Shown here: positions 59,725 to 64,000 of the stretch, piece by piece
How the letters are laid out: every line of letters starts with the position of its first letter
How positions within the stretch are numbered: position 1 is the first letter of the stretch
Assembly (NCBI GenBank): GCA_025462645.1
Contig: JAOAPB010000062.1
Coordinates: 17,017 to 81,016, forward strand
Source of the DNA: Edaphobacter sp.
GTDB lineage: Bacteria; Acidobacteriota; Terriglobia; Terriglobales; Acidobacteriaceae
DNA length: 64,000 nucleotides
Reading direction: 5' to 3'
Position numbers and translations under genes: made by a program
The notes under the pieces: model-generated
Told to the model about the DNA's origin: nothing
The model's input: only the letters and a program-made list of their open reading frames with translations
Database searches by the model: none

Positions 59725-59808
59725 ATGCGTTTGAACCTCCACCACGGACATCATCACCATCATCATGCGGAGAGCGTGTTGGCGGCTGTGTCCCGAGTGG
59801 CGAAGTAA
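59725..59808 (+). CDS. hisL: Histidine operon leader peptide
   Basis: A 27-codon ORF beginning MRLNL, then His-His-Gly followed by six His, then AESVLAAVSRVAK and stop. Eight His codons in nine positions lie in front of an intrinsic terminator (59833-59869) and hisI. This is the classical arrangement of a his attenuator: when His-tRNA is short, the ribosome stalls on the His codons and the terminator is avoided. I could not derive the alternative antiterminator pairing by eye. There is no clear ribosome site; transcription may start just before the ATG. Confidence 0.85.
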   Translation: MRLNLHHGHHHHHHAESVLAAVSRVAK

Positions 59809-59832
59809 CGAACGCATACGAAGGATCTGAAA

Positions 59833-59869
59833 GGCCCGCTGACGCGCACACCGCGAGCGGGCCTTTTTT
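59833..59869 (+). terminator. Attenuator terminator of the his operon
   Basis: Stem GGCCCGCT (59833-59840) with AGCGGGCC (59856-59863), extended inward by CGCG/CGCG across a two-base bulge, then TTTTTT. It lies 24 bp after the leader stop and 31 bp before hisI. Confidence 0.9.
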
Positions 59870-59899
59870 CTTGCCTACCAATGAAATGGAGAGACTGAG

Positions 59900-60241
59900 A
59901 TGACGGATGCACCAAAGATCGATTTTGCGAAGATGGATGGCCTGGTCCCGGGCGTCGTGCAGGATGCGAAGACCGGCGAGATGCTGATGCTCGGCTTTCT
60001 GAATGAGGTGAGCTATCAGAAGACGCTGGAGAGCGGCTTTGTGACGTTCTGGAGCCGGACGCGGAGCAAGCTCTGGATGAAGGGCGAGACCAGCGGCAAC
60101 CGGCTGCGGGTGATCGAGGCTTCGACCGACTGCGACAACGATGCCCTGCTGTTCCGGGTCGAGGTCGAGGGCGATGGGCTGGTGTGCCACGAGGGTACGG
60201 TGAGTTGCTTTACGAAGAATATTGCCATGGAGGCGAAGTGA
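59900..60241 (+). CDS. hisI: Phosphoribosyl-AMP cyclohydrolase
   Basis: 113 residues, cyclohydrolase alone without the HisE domain. [20 protein letters not shown] and the metal-binding DCDNDALL are typical, with Cys residues in [11 protein letters not shown]. Third step of histidine synthesis. GTGA overlap with hisG indicates coupling. hisE is not seen in the window. Confidence 0.96.
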   Translation: MTDAPKIDFAKMDGLVPGVVQDAKTGEMLMLGFLNEVSYQKTLESGFVTFWSRTRSKLWMKGETSGNRLRVIEASTDCDNDALLFRVEVEGDGLVCHEGTVSCFTKNIAMEAK

Positions 60242-61119
60242 GCGAGACGAAGAAGCTGAAGCTGGGGATTCCCAAGGGCAGTCTGCAGGATGCGACGATT
60301 GCGCTGTTCGAGCGGGCAGGCTGGAGGATCTTCGCCAATGGCCGGAGCTACTTCCCCAGCATCGACGACGTTGAGATTGAGTGCATGCTGGTGCGGGCGC
60401 AGGAGATGGCGCGCTACGTGGAGCATGGCGCGCTCGATGCCGGGCTGACCGGCAACGACTGGGTTCTCGAGAACGAGACGGACGTGGAGTACGTCACGAG
60501 CCTGACCTACTCCAAACAGAGCCGGCAGAAGGTGAAGTGGGTGCTCGCCGTACCCGAAGACTCGCCGTTTCAGAAGCCGGAGGATCTGGCAGGCAAGATC
60601 ATTGCGACCGAGCTGGTCGAGTTCACGAAGCGTTACTTCGCCTCGAAGAACATTTCGGTCACGGTGGAGTTCAGCTGGGGTGCGACAGAGGTGAAGCCGC
60701 CGACGCTGGCCGATGCGATCGTCGAGGTCACGGAGACTGGGTCTTCGTTGCGCGCAAACCGGCTGCGGATCATCGAGACTCTGATGGAGAGCGAGACGCA
60801 GTTGATCGCGAACAAGAACGCCTATAAGGACGCATGGAAGCGGGAGAAGATCGATAACATCTCGCTGATGCTCAATGCGGCGATTGCGGCGCAGGGCCGA
60901 GTAGGCTTGATGTTGAATGCGCGGAAGGCCGATCTGGATGCCGTGATCGGCGTACTGCCGGCTCTGAACTCACCGACGATCTCTCACCTCAGCGATGAAA
61001 ATTGGGTAGCCCTGAACACCATACTGGATGAGGCCGAGGTCCGCGAGGTGATCCCCAAGCTGAAGGCCGCGGGAGCTACGGGAATTGTGGAGTATCCGCT
61101 GAGCAAGGTAGTTCTTTAG
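60238..61119 (+). CDS. hisG: ATP phosphoribosyltransferase, long form
   Basis: About 293 residues from the GTG overlapping the hisI stop. First and feedback-controlled step of histidine synthesis. [22 protein letters not shown] opens it; [20 protein letters not shown] is the conserved PRPP-site region. The extra C-terminal ~75 residues ([15 protein letters not shown]) are the regulatory domain of the long form, so no HisZ is needed. Confidence 0.96.
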   Translation: MSETKKLKLGIPKGSLQDATIALFERAGWRIFANGRSYFPSIDDVEIECMLVRAQEMARYVEHGALDAGLTGNDWVLENETDVEYVTSLTYSKQSRQKVKWVLAVPEDSPFQKPEDLAGKIIATELVEFTKRYFASKNISVTVEFSWGATEVKPPTLADAIVEVTETGSSLRANRLRIIETLMESETQLIANKNAYKDAWKREKIDNISLMLNAAIAAQGRVGLMLNARKADLDAVIGVLPALNSPTISHLSDENWVALNTILDEAEVREVIPKLKAAGATGIVEYPLSKVVL

Positions 61120-61121
61120 GA

Positions 61122-61160
61122 CAGCTTTAGCCGCTGGCTCTGAGCTGGCGGCTAAAGCTG
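61122..61160. repeat. 13-bp perfect hairpin between hisG and hisD
   Basis: Arms CAGCTTTAGCCGC (61122-61134) and GCGGCTAAAGCTG (61148-61160), 13-base loop. It starts 2 bp after the hisG stop and has no T-run, so it could stabilise the hisIG part of the message or reduce read-through. Confidence 0.75.
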
Positions 61161-61183
61161 GGAGTGGTCTTCGGAGCGAGTGG

Positions 61184-62443
61184 ATGAAGCTGGTCAGGAC
61201 ATTTGGTCGGGGCGCAAAGGCTGCGGCAGCGTTGATTGAGGCGCTGGAGCAGCGTGGTGCCGCGAACACCGCCAAGGTGGAGCCCGTCGTGCGGCGAATC
61301 CTCGAGGATGTTCGCAAAGGCGGGGATGCTGCGCTGATAAAGTACGCGGCGAAGTTTGATGGCCTCGCAAAAAAATCGCCTCTGCTCGTCTCACGAGAGG
61401 AGATGCGGGCTGCGTGGGAGGCTACCGCTCCAGCACTGCAGGCAGCCATGATGGTGGCACGAGGAAACATCCTCGCGTTCGCCGAGGCGCAATTGCCGAA
61501 GGAGTGGACGATCTCTCCCGCAGATGGAGTGAAGACGGGACAGATAGTTCGTCCTCTCGGAAGTGTCGGCTGCTATGTCCCTGGTGGGCGATACCCGCTG
61601 CCTTCAACGCTCCTCATGACGGTAACTCCGGCGCAGGTCGCGGGAGTGCAGCGGATTGTCGTCTGCTCGCCGAAGCCGGCACGAGAGACGATGGCTGCGG
61701 CATGGCTGGCCGGGGTGACTGAGTTTTATCGCGTGGGCGGGGCGCAGGCGATCGCCGCTATGGCTTACGGGACGGAGACGCTGGCGCGAGTCGACAAGAT
61801 TGTCGGCCCCGGCAATCTATTTGTAACTGCCGCGAAGACAATGGTCGCTTCGGAGTGCGGGATCGACATGCCTGCGGGACCGACGGAGATTGTGGTCACA
61901 AGCGAAACAGGAAGCGCGGTTGGAATCGCAGCGGATCTGGTAGCGCAGGCCGAGCATGATCCTGAGGCGTTGGCGATTCTGATTACGAGCAATGAGGCTT
62001 TGGCAACAGCGGTATTGGCCGAAGTGAAGGTTCAGGCCAAGGGCAATGCAATTGCAAAACAGTCGCTGGCAGCGCAAGGATGCATATTTGTGACCTCCAC
62101 GGTTGCAGAGGCGCAGGAACTTACAAACCGTCTGGCGCCGGAGCACTTAACGGTGGATACAGCGGCGGACTTGAAGTGGGTCCGCAACGCCGGGAGCGTC
62201 TTCGTGGGGGAGTATGCTCCTCAGTCGATGGGAGACTACGTCTCCGGGCCGAATCATGTGCTGCCCACAGGACGCGTGGGCAGAGTTCGCGGTGGTTTGA
62301 GCGTGGCCGATTTTACAAAAGTGATTACGGTGCAGGAGTACACGCGCAAGGGGCTGCGAAAGCTTGGCCCCCATGCCATTGCGCTGGCCGAGGCCGAAGG
62401 TTTGGTTGGGCACGCCGAAAGCGTGCGAGTGAGGATGAGGTAG
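61184..62443 (+). CDS. hisD: Histidinol dehydrogenase
   Basis: 419 residues. Last two steps of the pathway, histidinol to histidine. GSVGCYVPGGRYPLPSTLLMT, VDKIVGPGNLFVTAAK, GIDMPAGPTEI and the late RLAPEHLTVDT and SGPNHVLPT contain the zinc ligands and catalytic residues. It follows hisG by 64 bp. Confidence 0.97.
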   Translation: MKLVRTFGRGAKAAAALIEALEQRGAANTAKVEPVVRRILEDVRKGGDAALIKYAAKFDGLAKKSPLLVSREEMRAAWEATAPALQAAMMVARGNILAFAEAQLPKEWTISPADGVKTGQIVRPLGSVGCYVPGGRYPLPSTLLMTVTPAQVAGVQRIVVCSPKPARETMAAAWLAGVTEFYRVGGAQAIAAMAYGTETLARVDKIVGPGNLFVTAAKTMVASECGIDMPAGPTEIVVTSETGSAVGIAADLVAQAEHDPEALAILITSNEALATAVLAEVKVQAKGNAIAKQSLAAQGCIFVTSTVAEAQELTNRLAPEHLTVDTAADLKWVRNAGSVFVGEYAPQSMGDYVSGPNHVLPTGRVGRVRGGLSVADFTKVITVQEYTRKGLRKLGPHAIALAEAEGLVGHAESVRVRMR

Positions 62444-62448
62444 ACGCG

Positions 62449-63537
62449 ATGAGTGCTGCTACGGAGACAAAGACGGTAAAACCGCGCAAGGCCGTGCTCG
62501 ATATGCCCGAGTACCACCCACCGCTGGCCGGGCGCGATGCGCTGCGGCTGGACTTCAACGAGAACACGCTTGCGCCCTCGCCACGTGTCATGGATCGTCT
62601 GCGGCAGATCACCGCGGAGGGCCTGACGAAGTACCCGGAGCGTGAGCCGGTGGAACGAATCGTCGCGACGCACTTCGGATTGCAGACCGAACAGGTGCTG
62701 CTGACGAACGGTGTCGATGAGGCGATTCACCTGATCTGCTGCGCGTTTCTGGAGGAGGGCGATGAGGCGGTGATCTGTACGCCCACCTTCTTTATGTACG
62801 ACGTCAGCATCAGCATGATGACGCGCGGGCTGGTGAAGGTGCAGACCGATGAGACGCTGGAGTTTCCCTTCGAGCGCTTTCTTGCGGCGATTACGGAACG
62901 AACGAAGCTGATCATCGTGGCCTCTCCGAACAACCCCACGGGTGCGACGGTCAGCCGCGATCACCTGCTGGCGATTGCGAAGGCCGCCCCACAGGCTGTG
63001 TTGATGGTGGATGAAGCGTACTTCCACTTCCATGGCGAGTCGACCATGCAGGACATCGCCGCGGTACCGAACCTGATTGTGGCGCGAACCTTCTCGAAGG
63101 CATACGGTCTGGCGAATCTGCGGATCGGAATGCTGGCCGGAAACGTGGAGTTGTTGAAGTATGTGCGGAAGGTCAGCTCGCCCTACAACGTGAATGGCGT
63201 GGCGTTGGATTGCCTCGCGGAGGCGATCGCAGACGAGGCCTATCTCGCATGGTACGTGGAGCAGGTACGCGCCGGGCGCGACCGGATGATGCAGGGACTG
63301 ACGGAGCTGGGGGTTCCCTACTTTCCCAGCGCAGCGAACTTTGTGCTGATGAAGATCGGCCCGAAGCATAAGGAGCTGGTGGCAACGATGCGCGGGCACG
63401 GCGTCCTGCTGCGGGACCGCTCGACCGATCCGGGATGCGACGGATTCGTGAGGATCACGATTGGAGTGGAGGAGCACGTGACGCGTGGTTTGGCTGCGCT
63501 GAAGTCCTCGCTCGAAGAGATTGGATGGAAGAAGTAG
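62449..63537 (+). CDS. hisC: Histidinol-phosphate aminotransferase
   Basis: 362 residues from ATG 62449, 5 bp after hisD. Fold-type I aminotransferase: LDFNENTLAPSPRV, ASPNNPTGATVSRD, MVDEAYFHF, and the PLP lysine in RTFSKAYGLANLRIGML. The open frame extends upstream into hisD but those residues are hisD shadow. Confidence 0.96.
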   Translation: MSAATETKTVKPRKAVLDMPEYHPPLAGRDALRLDFNENTLAPSPRVMDRLRQITAEGLTKYPEREPVERIVATHFGLQTEQVLLTNGVDEAIHLICCAFLEEGDEAVICTPTFFMYDVSISMMTRGLVKVQTDETLEFPFERFLAAITERTKLIIVASPNNPTGATVSRDHLLAIAKAAPQAVLMVDEAYFHFHGESTMQDIAAVPNLIVARTFSKAYGLANLRIGMLAGNVELLKYVRKVSSPYNVNGVALDCLAEAIADEAYLAWYVEQVRAGRDRMMQGLTELGVPYFPSAANFVLMKIGPKHKELVATMRGHGVLLRDRSTDPGCDGFVRITIGVEEHVTRGLAALKSSLEEIGWKK

Positions 63538-63578
63538 TTGGATAGTAAAGCCAGCGGCGATGAAAGGAAGTTTGAATA

Positions 63579-64000
63579 ATGGCAAAGAGCTCGACCGGTG
63601 TACGTACGGGAACGGTGAAACGCGATACGACGGAGACGCAGATCGCGTTGAAGCTCGTCGTCGATGGGCAGGGCGTCTACAAGGTTTCGACGGGGATACG
63701 CTTCTTCGATCACATGCTGGAGCTGTTCACACGGCACGGCGGATTTGATCTGACCCTGAAGTGCACGGGCGATCTGGATGTGGATCAGCACCACACCGTC
63801 GAGGATGTCGGAATCGCCCTGGGCGAGGCCTTCAACAAGGCTCTCGGCGACAAGAAGGGCATCATGCGCGCCGGCTACTTCGTAATGGCGATGGATGAGA
63901 CGCTCGCCGTCGCCGCTGTAGACCTGAGCGGGCGCGTAGCCTACGTCGTAGACGACAAAGTTAAGGTTCGATTGGTCGGAGACTTCCAGAGCGAGCTGCT
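63579..64000 (+). CDS. hisB: Imidazoleglycerol-phosphate dehydratase, 5' part (cut by window end)
   Basis: About 140 residues are visible from ATG 63579, with AAAGGAAG about 8 bases ahead. [18 protein letters not shown] and the manganese-binding [17 protein letters not shown] motif identify it; a monofunctional enzyme, since no phosphatase domain precedes it. It is the fifth gene of the his operon and is open at the window end. Confidence 0.95.
   Translation, partial: MAKSSTGVRTGTVKRDTTETQIALKLVVDGQGVYKVSTGIRFFDHMLELFTRHGGFDLTLKCTGDLDVDQHHTVEDVGIALGEAFNKALGDKKGIMRAGYFVMAMDETLAVAAVDLSGRVAYVVDDKVKVRLVGDFQSEL

Noticed and set aside
59740..59766. Run of His codons resembling a vector His tag
   Set aside because: It is part of a short ORF with its own stop, followed by a terminator and his genes; no vector sequence flanks it.
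62254..63585. 443-codon minus-strand open frame opposite hisD/hisC
   Set aside because: Antisense shadow with no family features.

Overview
The window looks like chromosome from an Acidobacteriota member of the Terriglobia/Acidobacteriaceae type. The clues are an ADOP-type ABC permease, a large TonB-dependent receptor with an N-terminal carboxypeptidase-regulatory-like domain, secreted PQQ/cytochrome c, ThuA and beta-helix proteins, TAT-exported hydrolases, and the core order rplM-rpsI-rpsB-tsf-pyrH. The taxonomic call is an inference from gene families; no 16S is present.

Left part, about 1-25,750, is accessory. It carries a 5'-truncated ADOP permease, then a secreted carbohydrate locus: two TIM-barrel + ThuA fusion proteins, a GH29-like TAT-exported protein, a TonB-dependent receptor, a PQQ-dependent dehydrogenase with an inserted cytochrome c, L-fuconate dehydratase (fucD), two TAT-exported alpha/beta hydrolases and a parallel beta-helix protein with a C-terminal PDZ domain. 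The locus is scarred. A segment of about 1.1 kb covering the end of the PQQ gene and the start of the TIM-ThuA gene is present twice in direct orientation (about 2126-3216 and 9144-9962), and one copy of each gene is a remnant. There is also a frameshifted second receptor, an SDR fragment, and decayed genes at 18.1-18.4, 22.4-23.2 (E1 beta of a 2-oxoacid dehydrogenase) and 24.0-24.3 kb (aldo-keto reductase). The region ends in a P4-type integrase beside tRNA-Ser(GCT), so at least its right part is likely an integrated island.

Right part, about 25,900-64,000, is mostly core. It holds an APC permease, ppa, purS and an outer-membrane barrel; the hemE-hemH pair; an acyltransferase; the ribosomal/translation block rplM, rpsI, rpsB, tsf, pyrH; a TonB-like protein; and a five-gene minus-strand envelope glycan cluster (GT87-like, GT39, another GT-C-like membrane protein, an orphan FtsX-type permease, a Wzy-like polymerase). 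Then come a RodZ-like HTH protein, metK, an acyltransferase, a transglutaminase-like protein, a DUF3455 protein, ada, an MFS transporter, ahcY, an LssY-C protein, a PDZ-membrane-GAF-PP2C phosphatase and a ComEA-like HhH protein. metK and ahcY together cover the SAM cycle.

The window closes with a histidine operon hisI-hisG-hisD-hisC-hisB (hisB cut by the window end). In front of it is an unannotated 27-residue ORF with eight His codons in nine positions, followed by an intrinsic terminator: a classical his attenuator arrangement, with a good promoter only a few bases ahead of the leader ATG. This is the clearest regulatory discovery in the window. The most interesting metabolic hypothesis is the secreted PQQ dehydrogenase / TIM-ThuA locus as an extracytoplasmic glycoside oxidation and cleavage system.
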